The notes beneath the pieces are model-generated. The model made no database searches, had not been told where the DNA came from, and saw nothing but the letters and a program-made list of their open reading frames with translations. The position numbers and the translations under genes are program-made. Below, one piece after another: positions 35,840 to 50,405 of a stretch of DNA of 64,000 nt. The number at the start of each line of letters is the position of its first letter. The stretch's first letter is position 1. Source of the DNA: Prostheceraeus crozeri. Its lineage: Eukaryota; Platyhelminthes; Polycladida; Euryleptidae. The DNA lies in contig CAJQUW010012683.1 in NCBI GenBank assembly GCA_907163375.1, positions 1-64,000 of the forward strand. Direction: 5' to 3'.

Positions 35840-36409
35840 TTGAATGATCAATTTAGATATTCTACTGATAAAGGCAAAACATGGAAAATACTAACTTTTC
35901 TTCCTGGTTCTTACGAAGTTGAATCAATATCAAATGAAATTAAGAGACATTTAGGTATACCATTTAAAGATAAGAAACAATTACATTTTGCAGTTGAACC
36001 GGCAGTTAATAAATTTTCTCTTACTTTAGACGAAAATCATCAAGTTGATTTTAATCATGATAGATCATTGTCAAAGCTATTAGGATTTAATAAACAAACC
36101 TATAGTCAAGGTTATCATTTAGGTGAGAAGATTCCAAAAATAACTGAAATAAATTCAATTGTTGTACATTGTGACATTATTGAAGGAGGATATATAAATG
36201 GTAAATTATCAAATTTAATATTCAGTTTTCCAGCTTTTACTGTACCCATTGGTTATAGATTAAATGTAATTCCACAAACACTAATATATTTCCCTATTAC
36301 AAGAAAAACTATTAACAACATTAACATGAGAATCACTGATGAGAAAGGACAAGAAATAAATTTTGAAAGTGAAGAGATTATGATAGATCTTTTGGTTCGG
36401 GAGGTATAA
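35840..36409 (+). pseudogene. Polinton protein, possible minor capsid/penton-type
   Basis: RYSTDKGKTWKILTFLPGSY followed by SISNEIKRHLG, KLLGFNKQTY, GGYINGKLSN and a C-terminal NINMRITDEKGQEINF. This beta-rich pattern resembles the small capsid-type protein of Polinton-like elements. Family assignment is by memory of the pattern only. Part of a broken element. Confidence 0.4.
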
Positions 36410-36495
36410 ACTCCCACGCGAAGCTAGAGAAGTTTAATTTTCTTCTTCTTCTTTAGAAAAAAAAATAAAATAAAAATAAATTTTTTTATTAAAAA

Positions 36496-36999
36496 ATGAG
36501 TGAAGTACAACCAATAAATAAAAAAAAACTTAAATTTAATCATCATCCAAATTTATCTAATAAAGTTTTGTCAGTTATTTGTGGAAGATCAGGTTGCGGA
36601 AAAACGTATCTATTATTTAAAATTTTAACGACTCCAAATTTTTTGGATTATAACAATCTTATAATTTATACAACAACGGCAGAACAACCCGTCTATCAAT
36701 TTTTAAAATATGGATTTGAAAATAATCTTAAAAAAACAGCAATTGCTTCATTATTCAAAGAATATGAAAAATCTGAAGATGAAGAAGAAATAAGTTCGTG
36801 GTGTGAAGAAGCAGCAAAAAATAATCAGTTAGTAGAATCTAATAAAAATAACCATATAAAGATACAATTAATAGATGATAGTGGTAATATGCAAGATCCT
36901 AGTAAACTAGATAAAACAATGAAACATTGTGTAATTTTTGATGATTGTGTTAATGATAGAAATCAGTCAGTTCAGAGAAATTATTTTCACAAGAGGTAG
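36496..36999 (+). pseudogene. Polinton A32/FtsK-HerA-type packaging ATPase
   Basis: Walker A GRSGCGKT at residues 30-37 of MSEVQPINKKKLKFNHHPNL..., then IIYTTTAEQPVYQF and a Walker B-like CVIFDDC. This is the DNA-packaging ATPase typical of Polintons and related viruses. Part of a broken element. Confidence 0.8.
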
Positions 37000-37200
37000 A
37001 CATAATAACTGTAGTGTATTTTATTTAACACAAAGTATGTATTCATTAGACGAAGTGTTATTAGAAAGAATGCAAATATATTTATACTTAAATTTTGAAA
37101 TAAATGCAAGAAACTTAAAAGTCCGTGATTTGTTGTAAGAGATTTATGCGTAAGAAATAAAGAATGGAATTTAAACAATCGTGTAATAATTGCTTGGTCA

Positions 37201-37930
37201 AAAGATTAGGTGCTTCATTACAATTAATATTGATAAAAAAAATTCATGAAAGAGTTTTTATCGAAAAATATTTTTCGCGGAGTGATAAATAATATACAAA
37301 ATATAGGTTTACAATATTTTTTTTTTATTTTATATATATATCAAATTTGTCTATCTTAGAAATTAGAAAATTAAAAAGGTTCAGTAGTTTATTCCATCAG
37401 GTAAAATTTTTCTTTTATCATCAAATGGATCTAATGCTAATTTATGTTTTCTTTTAAATACATGTTATGTTTTTTTGAATTAAGTCTATAATTACATGCT
37501 GTTTTTATTCATTTATTATAATAATACATTTTTATAATCTTGAAATGTTATTTGATTAGCCACTGATGCCTTTGAAATTCCTTTAATGTTTTATGTGTTT
37601 TAATATTATTAGTTGTATCATAACGTAACACCTTTAGATTTATAAAAATATAGCTTCTGTATAATGAAATCTTCATTTCCTTCTAATTCAATCTTTTACT
37701 TTACAAAAATCAGAAGGCATGAATGATATCTTGTTATTATATTAATTTCTTCATCAAGTGATAGAATTCTACGGTTACTGTTAATTCTAAGAAAATAGAA
37801 TCGGTATCTGTAAAGGTGTAATTTAGTAGTTTTTGCCATAAGCAGGTGCTAAATAATCATATATAAAACTATACATAAATAGTTTAGCTAATTCTAATAT
37901 AGTGAAAACCAATGAAATTAAACTTATCAT
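37201..37930. other. AT-rich Polinton stretch, no frame supported
   Basis: Very AT-rich; only short frames. Confidence 0.35.
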
Positions 37931-38694
37931 GTTTTACAATGCTTCTTTCTTAGATGAACAGCACAGAAGTTCATCACTGAATCTAGTAGTTCTTTTATAT
38001 GTAGGTTTCCTTGTTAAATTTTTGAAATCTATCTCTATCATAAACTATTTCAATATTTTGTCTATTACGCACATTTTCTAAAGTCTTACCATAAAATGCA
38101 TTATTCCATTAATTTGAAGAAAACGTTTCCAAAATCATCTTTATTTCTTTTAGCTATTTTACGTTTTTCAATATTGAACTCTATATAATTTTTTAACCAT
38201 TTAGATTTTTGATAAAATAGTTTTCGATGTATTTTGGTGAGAATCATACCATGATCTAAATACCAATCTAGCATTCTTCCTTCAACAACATACTTTCCTT
38301 TATTACTTTGTGTTAACATAAGTTTTTTTGTTGGTCTGTATTTTTTCGGTATTATAGATTTTTGATAATCTGAAAAATCTGCTATATTGGGAATTTTGTT
38401 TTCTGGACAGAAAGGATTAATATTTTGTTGCGAAATCTTTTATACTAAATCAGGGATATACTAAATCAACTTCATATACAATATACCAAAATTATTTTCA
38501 CATCATATGTTCTTTTTTCGCGGTATTTTTTGGATAAAAGAAGAAAAAAAAAATCAATAAATAGAGTTAAAAAATAAAAGAAGAATGGAATAAGTAAACA
38601 AAGAGATAAAGAAAAGAAAAAGAAAAATGATAATAAATTAGAAAGTAAAATAAGAAGTGGAAAAAATGGTATAATAATATAAATAATCTAGATC

Positions 38695-38720
38695 GGGCGA
38701 AGCCCTAGAACCTTCGGTTC
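38695..38720. repeat. GC double-hairpin module in the polymerase region
   Basis: Same gggcgaagccc plus gaaccttcggttc module as in the terminal repeats. Confidence 0.85.
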
Positions 38721-39467
38721 GATTATTACACCATGACATTTCACCTGTTGGTAATTCTTGTATCATGCAAGAAGAATATAAGCTATTAAAATCATAATAT
38801 AACAAATAGTTTTCTCTCATGAATTCATCAATTGCTTTTTCACGTTCTACTCCTTCTCGTTTCGTTCGAAAAATTTCTAATATCTTTTCTTTTTCTTCTG
38901 GAGATAGGATAAAGGTTTCATTATTCCATATTCTTGTGGAGATTATTTACTTCTTATTATATCATTTAACATATCTATTACCTAAAATGTATTGTGTGAT
39001 TTGTTTATGTGGACGATGAAACTTCAAACCACCTCTAATTCCAGATTCAAAAAAAAAAATAATAATTTATCATATGTATTTTCTTTATAATGTTTAAGTT
39101 TAACGGACTTTGTCCCCCTCCTAGAGCCATCGGCTCTTTTTTTTTTCTCATGAAACCAGTATGTTTTAATCCTGCTAACCATGTTAAACCTGGTTTAGAA
39201 TAACAATAACATGGATCTATTCCGTAATATTCTAAAAACATGTCACTAAAGTTTTCGAAAAGATCAGCTAGTATTAATACATCTATCTGAAGATATTTCA
39301 TTGTATAATCATACATTGTTTTACAATTTAACTTCTCAATTCCGTTTTCAGCTTCTGCATAGTCTTCGTCTGATAATTTGTGATTGTTTTAATGTTGATT
39401 TAAATTTATTTATTGGAAGGGAAAGGGAAGTTGTTCTTCTTCCATAATTTTATTCACAGAATTAAAA

Positions 39468-39523
39468 CAGTCTTCGACTGTGAACCACAGGTTTTATCTC
39501 CAGTTTATATCAGTCTTCGACTG
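39468..39523. repeat. Pair of hairpins cagtcttcgactg
   Basis: Copies at 39,468-39,480 and 39,511-39,523 (5-bp stem, TTC loop); a related gagccatcggctc is at 39,124-39,136. Confidence 0.8.
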
Positions 39524-42165
39524 TGAGCCGTAAAGGTAAAACAGGCTATATACTCTTACGGAATTATTCCTTTTAAAGGTTTTAAGTTATTTTTTTATTT
39601 TTTTTAAATAATATTTATTTAATAATTTAAATTGTTCAATTTCAAAGTTTTTTTCCCATAACATCTAATGAATAAGGAGTGTAAGTTGTGTAAAAGTATT
39701 TAAGTAAAAAAATCTAAATGCATCTAAAATTCCTAATACAACCTAATTGCCATTGAAAAATATTCTTCTTCTTGTTTTACATAGTAACATTTATTTTTTG
39801 TTGTTGTAATTTTTTCAGATGAAAATAAATCTTTCATACTAGATGGAAAATCATAATTTTAGAAACCATTGTAGAAATATAAAGGAAACAAAGTTATATT
39901 TAAATTTATTAGCATTAAGATTACAAGAATTATGTGCTGCACCTCTATATAATCCATTTAGATGATCATGATCTTTTACCTTGACGGCAGAGCCAGGTCG
40001 GGCGTTCCGTTTCTCGCTTCGCCTTATCAAATATATCTCTACCTTTGCCATTTTTATAATTTTTTGTAAAATTCTCTTCCACAGTAATAAAATTTTTGTT
40101 TTCATTAATAAAATTTAATTTTTCTTCATCCGTTAATGGTATCATTGGTTTATTTGTTTCAAGCAAATGTGAAAAACGTCCTTGTAATTCTTCTACTTTC
40201 TTTGTAAACATTTCTGAACTATCTTCACCATAGTATTGTAAATATTCTGATTTAAATAATTCAGGATAATTTGAATGAATGTACATTCCCCAACATAATG
40301 GTTTTTGTCAAATAAATATTTTTCTTTACTTTGTTCAGCTGGTGTGCACTTTTTCCAGGTGCACTTTTTTCAGAATTAAAAACCGAAGGTTCTAGGGCTT
40401 TGGCCCGTACCATTTTCAGAATTATAATTTTCAGAATCGGGTGAAGCCCTGGAACTTTCGTTTGATTTTGTCGTCATATTAACATTTTATGCTTCTCAAA
40501 ATCACAATAAATAGTAAAGGGTACTTATATTTTTAAAATACCATTTATTATATTCTAAATAATCATCTTTTGGAAAGTATTTTGAAACTGCTTCGTTTTG
40601 TTGAACAATTCTCCAAATGTCTATTCATTTCTTCTAAAGTTCTAAAACTTGTCATACATTGAAGACAAGGAAATTTTTATTATCTGAAGTTTTTGTAAAT
40701 ATAGAAACATCTTTAACACAATATAAAATGCACCCTGATAATATAAGATATTCGCTTGTGCTGGTTGTTTTGTCTGTTCTAGTTTTTCAAATTCATCTTT
40801 ATATATTTCATGTGGTTTCATTAATTTCTTTTGTAATATTAAATGTATTTTGATGATAATTTTGATTTAATATTTGTAGCTGATAAATATATTCTTTATC
40901 ATATTGTTCTTTATATTGTTGTAGACATTTTTTTAAACATTCATTTAATCGGAGCGAAGCTCCTCTGGTCTTAGCCGATTCTTTTATTTATTCTTCATTT
41001 AATTTTTGAATTGTTTTCTCATTTCTTATTTTTGATATTTATGGCCATATTCTTGTACTAATATTTTTGTTTGTTGTTGATAATCTGTTTTACATTTTTG
41101 TAAACTTTTATTTAAATTTTCTAATTTTTGTTGATATTCTGAAGATAAAGATGAATATTTGTAATTATAATCATCAGTAACGTCCCTTTAAAATTTATTA
41201 TATTAATCATTCTTGGTGATAGTGTTTTTAACAATTCAAATTTTTCCTAGTTACATATTATTTTACCTCCTTGGTAAAAAAATATTATGATGCATGTAAT
41301 TTTCCTCTATCATTATATACTATTTCTGATTGACATAAATTTTAATTATTCAAATTAAATTTTTTTTGAATCTGAGTAAAGTGTAATAATTTTACCAATA
41401 GAAACAATAATTCACATTTAATTCAAAAACATTTTACTTCTATTAAATTTTTATTCATTTTTATTGAAACTATTATTAACACTATATAATAATCATCACA
41501 AATAAATATATATTAATATCATATAATAACATATAAAATTAAATATTAAATTGATTACAACACCAAAAATAAAACTAATATATTTTAAATAATATAAAAA
41601 TTTTAATGGAAATTCCACTAAAGCCATTCAGAGAGATTCAAATTCATTATATGTATTCTTCTTTATTGTAATGACTTAGTCTTTCTTTATGATATTCCTG
41701 CAGGATGTAAATGTGCTATAATACACCACAGAAAAACAATAAATCCAATCTTTCATTTTTTATGTTGATTATTTGTGGTGAACTGAAAGGTAAAGGAACA
41801 TAACTACCACCAGTAATATTTTTATACTTTATCAATCGTACTATTTTCTTAGATAGTATTTTAACAAAATCTCCAAACCAGATTCACGTAACTACGGGCT
41901 TGCAATTATACAATTTTCTAATTTAAGTAATCATCGATTCAAAATATGGGTTGTATATCCATTTACATTTATGAATTTCTTGTGAATTTGGTAAAATGGG
42001 GGGGGGGGGTCCCCTTGTATAATTTCTTCAGGAATTCCATCAGGTCCATTTTTTGTATAAAGTACTTCTACATTCATATAACATTTGAAAAGATTTCTTA
42101 AATATATTATAAAAGTTTGTTAATACATTATAAAATGTTTTTATCGGTTTCATTTTGTTTCAAAC

Positions 42166-42191
42166 GGGCGAAGCCCTGGAACCTTCGGTTC
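42166..42191. repeat. GC double-hairpin module
   Basis: gggcgaagccc then gaaccttcggttc; a partial module follows at 42,306-42,316, and worn copies lie near 40,381-40,455 and 43,359. Confidence 0.8.
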
Positions 42192-42599
42192 GAACCGATT
42201 CATTAAATAAATATTTTATATCTTCTGTTACGACGGCTTCATCAAATTCATCTATTTCCGTTAAATTCATCAGTATCGCTAAATAAATATCTTTCCATCT
42301 GGTACGGGCGAAGCCCTAGAAGACATCTCCGGTGTCCCATGTATGTCTCATCTTCACTATTAAAAAACTTTTTTATATTCCAATGTGAATAAATCATCAA
42401 ACATTTTTTTTAACTTTTATATCAGTTGGCAATGTTTCTAGATAGTTTTTATAACTATTTAATTTTAATATATTTCCTTCATCAACTCGTTCTACATTTT
42501 GTAAATGCAATTTACTATTTAAATGAGATTGATAACTTCTTTTTGTTTGCAACTTTTTTTTACTTAAGACACAATAAAACTTGGTATTTTCCATTTTTT

Positions 42600-43814
42600 T
42601 TTATTTTTTTAGAGAAAATTTAAAAAAAATAATTTGTGTTTTTAAATTTTAGATATAAACATTCTAATATCAATGGACTTGAGTGTTATTTTATATTATT
42701 ATATATTTCACGTTCTTTAGTTATTTTTTTCTTTTTCTTTATCACATTAAGTTTTATCATATTAAGTCTTTATCATATTAAGTTTTATCTCGTATAAGTT
42801 TCATTCATATAATGTTTTATCAAAAGATAATTTAAAATTTTTTTTCACTAACTATTGATTCATCAATCATCATCATAACTAAGTTGTTTCTTCATCGTTC
42901 ATCATAATTTGTTTCTTCATCATCATAAATTACACTTTTTGGTATAGGAGTTTACTTCCATGATAGGATACCATTCTCTTATTGGAATATCTAATTCTAA
43001 ATTACATCTTTTATCTGATAATAATATAATAGAGAAAAATATTGGTCTTTGATCTCTTTTGGAAAATTTAATAACACCAACATAATCTGAATCACTTTTA
43101 GTTTTTGTTAAAGATGATAAAATTTTAAATTGATTAGATGTAAATCCTAATTTAAATTTTGTAGACCCGACACATAGTTGTCTAATTAAACAGTATCTTC
43201 AAACTGTACCATCATTATTATGTTCAATTGTAAAGAAAATGAAATTTAGATAAGATTTTTATAATTACTAATATTTTTATAATCTTTTTTACCATAACAA
43301 CGTCCTTTTTCAGAATGTTTCTGAATCATCATTATTATCATAAGATTCTTTTAAAGATCGGGCAAAGCCTAGAACCATCGGGTTCGTTTATTATGATTAT
43401 GATTATGGTCATTGTTTAATAGTATAAGGTGTTGTACCACATATAAAATTTTCTCTTGTTGAGCTAAACCATTTATATAAGATTTAATAAATTAATATTT
43501 AAGTTGGAATATTAATCCTATGTACGCTGATCCATCATCATATCTATTGCGGCATTTCTAATGTTTCTTGTTTTATAAATTGGTGTCTCTAATAATAAAC
43601 TCTTGGACCATAAATAATTCTTCATTATTTATTTTACTCTCTATGTGGAATGTTATATTGGGATTTTGATCGTCAACAAATAATCTAATTTTTTCTTTCG
43701 AAAAAGTTTTAAATTTTTAGACTAATTCTTTAATATTGATATAATTAATAATTTTAGTTTCTATCCAGAGTCAGTCATTAATAATTGGTATACACTGCTC
43801 TAATAAATCCATTA
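42600..43814. other. AT-rich Polinton stretch with faint coding remains
   Basis: A minus-strand stretch near 43,160-42,950 reads like protein over some tens of residues (ending LDIPIREWYPIMEV), but no family is recognised. Part of the broken Polinton. Confidence 0.3.
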
Positions 43815-46800
43815 AACATTACAACGCCTGCCTTCACTTCAATAAAGCAACAAACTCTCACACATAGCCTAGGTCCCGATTATATCTGATCCATTATCAC
43901 AGCACGCGACGACACATTATATTGACTTCTCTACCCATCACTCCATAACTGCCACTATATCACTCTGCAGCATCAGCAGTCACCCTCACGCACAATAAAC
44001 ATAATTAAAAGCGACACTAGAAGACGAGTTCACATACTCCCTATACACGCTATCCGCTCGCCTCTCTCTCCTCACCTCACTACTAGTCTCAAGTCGCAAC
44101 TATTATACCACATTATCGAGCACACAATGAACGAGACACACTTTCTAACCGATCTACTTAGCAAAGGACCTATCTAACAACAACACACATTCCAATCTCA
44201 GATTATTCACAAAAACAGCAAAAGCTCTTCAATTCTATTCACACCGCGGCATCTCGTATCGTCACTACAAAGAACGCAACGGAGCGAAAGCTAGTATCAC
44301 GGTGAGATCAATATACTGTTTATTCATCTCACATGTGAGAGGCTCATCTTCATCCCTTTCTGTATCATCTCGTCCTATCTAGACATTATCTATATTAGAA
44401 CACAGTGACAGCAAAACACCGAGCTACTCTATCTCCTAGTTCATCTCTATTCTCTATATATGATAAGCAAAGACAATCTCTAAGCTTCATGTTATTATAT
44501 AAATAGAGATCTATGCGTAACATTAAGGCACACTTGATGCTAATATCTATTCTCTCTAATCTCACTAATCCATATATGATCACAAATAGTGGCACACCTC
44601 AATCTGCGAGCTCTTTCTGTGTAACACAAAGTATGAGTGCGAATGTGGCTAATCTTTCTGAGCGCTCAGCAGACTAACTCTCATATGACAATAGAGACTA
44701 CGAGAAAAAACAATGACTCATTAACATACACCGAGCTGAAACTATATACATATCGATCAGTCTCCTACGAGGACTATGCTATATGCTTCCAATTTCGACC
44801 CACACACACAGACAGACATACAGACGATTCATCCAAACTCAAGCTCCAGATGGTCAGTTGACACTACGCGACCTAGATCTCGAGAGGTGTTATTTTCTGA
44901 GACACTGCACTACGATACAACATCACTATAGGTCTGAGTTATCAGTTTAGCCTTAGAGGAGAGTCTCTCTCCGACACCAATTGTCCTTTAGACTCTCAGA
45001 GAGCAGAGACTAGACACACAATTGGAACTATCAATATGACTACCACTACCAATAATCGTCCGAAAAAGCTTAATATAGACTCACTCACAATCTCGTGCAG
45101 ACATAACATATCTATAGACCACACAATAGACTCAGACCTCACACACCAACAACACACGATTATCACTAATCAATAGGCAAGACTACACATTAAGCACACA
45201 CAACTTTTTTAAAAAGTTTTCATACAACAGACTAGCACATCAAACCAGTTCTTCACCTGAGAATCACACATTATTCATATTACAGTAGATACACACGAAT
45301 CGAGCTAGAATACTCATTCACACATACAGACACAATGAGAGACATCTACCAATACAACAACTCTCTGGAGTATACAAGTTAACCGGAACTCAACTTTAAG
45401 ATTCTATAGAGACCACAAATACTCCTACTCTAGACTACAACACAAACAACATAAAAATAACATCTATCTGAGAGATTCCGACTCATCTACATGCCAAAAC
45501 TTCTTTAAATTTTAGGGGTGTGTCACACGAATTAGTCTTGTAGTAGCACGAAGGAATTAGTGATCTCACACACCATCATCAAGAGAGAGTCAGTCTCTAG
45601 TTCGTAGCTACGAGTGACATAGTTTATTAGAGGGAACACGGAGCACAGGCTCATCTAAAACTTATCGTAGTGATCTCACACCACTACGTGATCAATTACA
45701 ATAGTCGACATCTCTAGATATGAGATACATAAATATTTTTAGAAATGAATTTAATGAAAAATTTACAAGAAAACTCTAACACATAAAGAAATATATCAAT
45801 GATATGTATGAACAACAAGTACATGAGTTACAGGAGCAAAGTTAGAGAAAATTCATATTCTATGGCATTTCTACCACTCACACATCTGGCCCACTCTAAA
45901 CGGAGTTGAAGAGTGTATCAGCAGAAATATGCAATTAATAGAAGAGAAATTTAAAGTAAATCACTAAAACAAGAGTGATGGAAAGAATAGATAGATGTAA
46001 AACAAGACAAGAGTGTCAGACTTATAGTTTTATCGAACGGTGATGAATGAGCTGAGTGTGCGCACACTCTGATTGTGAGCAGAATCTACTGTGGTAGAAT
46101 CACGTGGTCTGCATGGTCTGATGATCGGGATTATGCTACATTTAGTGTTGCATGCACAATTCTGATAGTTAGAGTCTTCAGTCACCGATACTCTGTAACA
46201 CGAAGATTAAACTCTATACACAAGACATTAAGGACACTAGCACATTTATAGACATTAGGACATGATAACAAATCTACCAGACTTCAGAAAAACTAGTGCA
46301 TGTCACTATTTAGTGATCATCTGAAATGAAGTCACACACGAGACAACACAATGATATATTTTACATCGGTGTGGTATAAACGTTCACTCTTAATGAGTAT
46401 AGTATATCCTCAGATACACACGTATACAGACATCTTAGTGACACACGCTAGATATCTTGTCATGTGTGCACACATACGGATAGTACACTACGTAAGGATG
46501 GCGTATTAAGAGCACGAGCGAGTGAGCTTCTTTATATTTGGATAAGGGTGTAGATGTTCTAGATGTACGGATTCATGTACATAATTATTTGTATACGTCA
46601 CATTTGTGTCATAATCAGACTATCTGTGTGCTCACCAACGTAGCGGACAATGAGAGAGCTGGTTTGTATCATATGTCTAAGTACATTTGATGATTTTTGT
46701 GCAGGGACAGAGAGATCAGTCTTTATAACTGGAGACTAACACGAGCGAGAATTTCCGATGGTTATATAAGTGATTGATTTGGTGAGGACTATATCGTCCA

Positions 46801-47640
46801 TTGAAATGGGTCATTATTTAGTCGACGTATAGTGGACTAGACAGATTTAGACTCATAGAGAGATCTTATTAATGACTACTAGTCATGTGATCTAGCTTTA
46901 CCACTTGTTTCTATGAGCACAGATAAGGCTCACTAAGCGTTGTTTCAGGAGGTGGAGAGTGGGCAAGAGAGTCAATTTAGACTCGAGGAGAGGAAAGACA
47001 TGTCAGGACATCAGATATGCAAACATCTTTGATTCTATCTTTATTGACTTATCAATTATCAGGCAATCATAGTAGTTTAATCATTATTATAAGTTATTGT
47101 CACCATTAAATTAGTGTCTAAGTGGGGTTTTTTGGTTTGCGATAGCACTCAATAGTCACATCCTCCTAGAGGCTGAGAATGGTGGGTGTGTACATTTGAG
47201 ATCTGCAGATGATCTTCTAGCTTACACTGATCACACACGAGAGATGGAGACACTATCTTGCAAAAGTGTGACACACACTAGGGAGTTGTCTGCTAGACAC
47301 TATGATGCTTTGAGATACACGAAAGGGCACACTCTGGCAGTGGATATGAGTAGTGTACTCTGAATCTATAGGTTGCACGAGAGATCACACACAAATATGA
47401 TAGGTTCTTATCTAGATACTCTACATATTCAAGGCAACTTACCTCTCTGAATCTGGTGATGAGCTTATGAGATGATGAGAGCACTTAGATGACAGAGATC
47501 GGCACAGCGTGCTTCTTCTAGATGGGACTCAGAGAATCATTATCTAGCAGAGGCGTGAGCAGAGGAAGGTGCACACGCTAGACACGAATCTCATATACGA
47601 TTTACTCAGACATTATCTCACAGTAGCTCAGTGTGTGGCT
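43815..47640. other. Anomalous block 1: strand-biased, no coding
   Basis: At about 43,815 the AT-rich Polinton sequence gives way to DNA rich in ca, ct and ga steps, with few homopolymer runs. It is C/A/T-heavy to about 45,700 and G/T/A-heavy later. A patch at 45,720-46,010 looks more like Polinton. No protein family. May be poor-quality assembly. Confidence 0.55.
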
Positions 47641-48750
47641 TCTCATATTTGAATATGAGTTGTTTAAAGTGAGGAATGGTGTGGTTTATAGGTGGGGTGG
47701 TCTGTGGGGTTGTGTGTGATTATGATGTGTTTGTTTTAGTGTAAGGATTATTGTGTTTATAGGGGTGTTTTGTATGTGTTGTGGGTTGATTTTTGGTAAT
47801 ATAATTGTAATGAGAATCGGTTATTGTTGTAAGTGATGTTGTTGTGTGAAATTGGTATTTTATATATTGAGTGTTGTTGGTGATTAGATTTTTGAGTAAA
47901 TTTTGTGTTTCTAAAGTGGAATTGATAATATGCATAGAGTGGTTATATTGTGTTATGTTTAATAAGCTGGAAAGAGTAGGTTGGTTTCCGGATTAGAATG
48001 ATTGGTTAATTTGTTATGAGTTAACTCACGCTGGATCAGATGCAGCAGGAATGCGAAGATGTAATAAAATTGAAAAAATTTGGTAAAATAAAAAAAATAA
48101 TGATGATATAAAGATTTGACGGTGAATTTAACAAAAAAAGTAAACTGGCAGTAAATTGGATCATTGTCTCCATTATTCGGTTATTTAGATTATGAATAAA
48201 TACTCAATCAAATTAAAAGTTAAATTAATAATTCATCGTACAGCAAATAATATAAAATCTTTTTTGGTAAGACTGGAAAAAAGCATATTAAAAAATTGAT
48301 AGACTGAATGGTGAATTAAGCATATTACTCCTAAGTTTAGAGATTGAAACAGCTATTGCAAAAGATTTAAATACTAACAAAACAATTTCCAGTAAGATTT
48401 CAAAGCTACTGCTTAGTTCATATCTTTTTTCCGAACAAAGATTTAACTAGGATCTCTCTCTCTTACTAGAACTGCGAATACTCCATGATATTTTATGACT
48501 AACATTTCAAAGAAATAATTCTCCAAGTTTTGAATAAGAACAATAAAATTTTTCATATTAAAACAATTCCGAAGTTTACACAGTATTCATTAAACTCAAA
48601 CTCGATATCCAATTGAACCATTAAGATTCGATGATACCAATAATCATTATGGAAAGGATATGATTCTATAAAATCTTTGTATAGAATTTGGAGTTGAACC
48701 ACAATTATCCCTGGAGATTGGAGACATTTATATCCAATTTTCTGTTTCGA
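47641..48750. other. C-poor stretch, then normal AT-rich DNA
   Basis: 47,641-47,940 has almost no C on the + strand; after that the sequence is ordinary AT-rich Polinton-like DNA without a recognised gene. Confidence 0.4.
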
Positions 48751-50405
48751 TTTAAGTGCAACATGCTTGCGCGCGTAGAACTATCTCACTTGCCTTAACA
48801 GCGATCTATGCAAGTGGATACGCACACACCGCACAACACATACCGCGACAAAGCTAAAAGACAAACACTCTTCGCGTCCACACACACTTATCATTAGCAA
48901 TGCCTCGAGACCTCTCGATTATTATCTATATACATTCACTCAGTCGCGTGACTTCGACCACACTACACACTACACATGTATCTATCTTCTCGTTACCTGA
49001 TAGCGAACGCGATGGATATTTCGTATCATATCACCATCCTTCATTTTCACACCAACACTTCTCTTATCTACCATACACAACCTTATTAGACATTTCTAAC
49101 TCAACGAACACACTACTTAAACAACTTCACTAACACACATCTAATTCTTCTCACTCCTCTCTCGATCACACTCTCACATAGATACTAGAGCACATCTCTT
49201 CGCACACATAACTATCTCTAGAACACACTTTCTACCATCAATCTTTTCTCTCTCACCACTTACTTTCTATGCACAACATACTAAATCTAACGACTCTATT
49301 CGAAATTCTTCAGACGACTTCCACAGAGAACTCTATCTCTGAAGTTCACACAATCTACACACCACTGAGAGTCTCTCCTGCCACGACAGACGTATCAAGA
49401 ACAGATACTCATACAAACACAAACTCGAATCTCAAACAATACCTGTAGTGAAAAATGAAAACACTCGATACACTGGTACTCTATATATGTCCTGCGAGTC
49501 TACGGACATCTAAAACTGACATAACACATATCTTTCTCTCGCACATTTACAGCCAAATAAAGCTTACTTCTCTAGCAATCGAACTTCGGCATCTTAGAGT
49601 AGAGGCGTTTGATCCTAGACTACATGAGACTTCAGACACCATTTTGATTCCAGATGGTACACATGAACGTACCAATCTCTGCTAAATCACTGCTTCAACT
49701 ATCAGGAGATGCAATAAACATAGATATGTCCGAGCGAGCGATACTGTAGGATAACAAGAGCAGGTCTCGCACAGTGAGTAACACAAGAATGGGATAGAGT
49801 TCATTCTCGCATAAGACTCTAACAAAGAGCAAAAGACACAAGTTTCCTCAGAAAACACCATGATAGGAATCTGGCTCTAGCCAAGAAGCAGAGTTCACTA
49901 AGACCCTCATTACAGACACACACATGTCTGGTGAAGTGACACAAAGAGAATATCTCAAGAGAACACTTATACTGCATGTGAAAAGATTTGTAGTAATAAG
50001 TGTTTTAGTGGAAATTAAAATAGTTGATGTGGCACCTAGACATTCCATTTATCACAGATACTATTGTCTATACCAGCGAGAGTCTAGAGATGCACACACT
50101 GAGATACACAAATACATAGTTCAGCACAACTAGACATCTTCGTCACACACTCACATACACACCAGATGATAGCGAGTTGAAAACAAAATACAACCTATAT
50201 TTCGATAAATGACGATTTGAGTGTATCACATCAAGATTCTATAAGCAACAAGCACGACTATGGCACTTTGAGGCATCTCTACGAGTACTATAGAGAGAGC
50301 CATATCCAAACAGGAACCCACTATACTGCTATTGACACAGTTATGGTCTATGCTCACCTTCATTCTATATTACAAAACATGTATATCTTGTCTACAACTG
50401 CTTAA
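48750..50405. other. Anomalous block 2: C/A/T-rich, no coding
   Basis: Same odd texture as block 1 (many 'cacac', 'tctct', 'agaga' steps). Frames of 60-80 codons carry no signature. Confidence 0.5.

Larger units (their letters stand above)
37930..42594 (-). pseudogene. Polinton protein-primed family B DNA polymerase, broken
   Basis: From the 5' side on the minus strand: a zinc-finger-like start (KFYCVLSKKKLQTKRSYQSH, 42,594-42,397); an exonuclease-side stretch (VKDHDHLNGLYRGAAHNSCN, about 40,000-39,900); YLQIDVLILADLFENFSDMF and GIDPCYCYSKPGLTWLAGLK (39,316-39,150); YYDFNSLYSSCMIQELPTGE (38,800-38,740); and LDWYLDHGMILTKIHRKLFY (38,280-38,190). These are the conserved blocks of Polinton polymerases in the right order. 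Many breaks; GC hairpin modules lie among the pieces. Confidence 0.85.
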
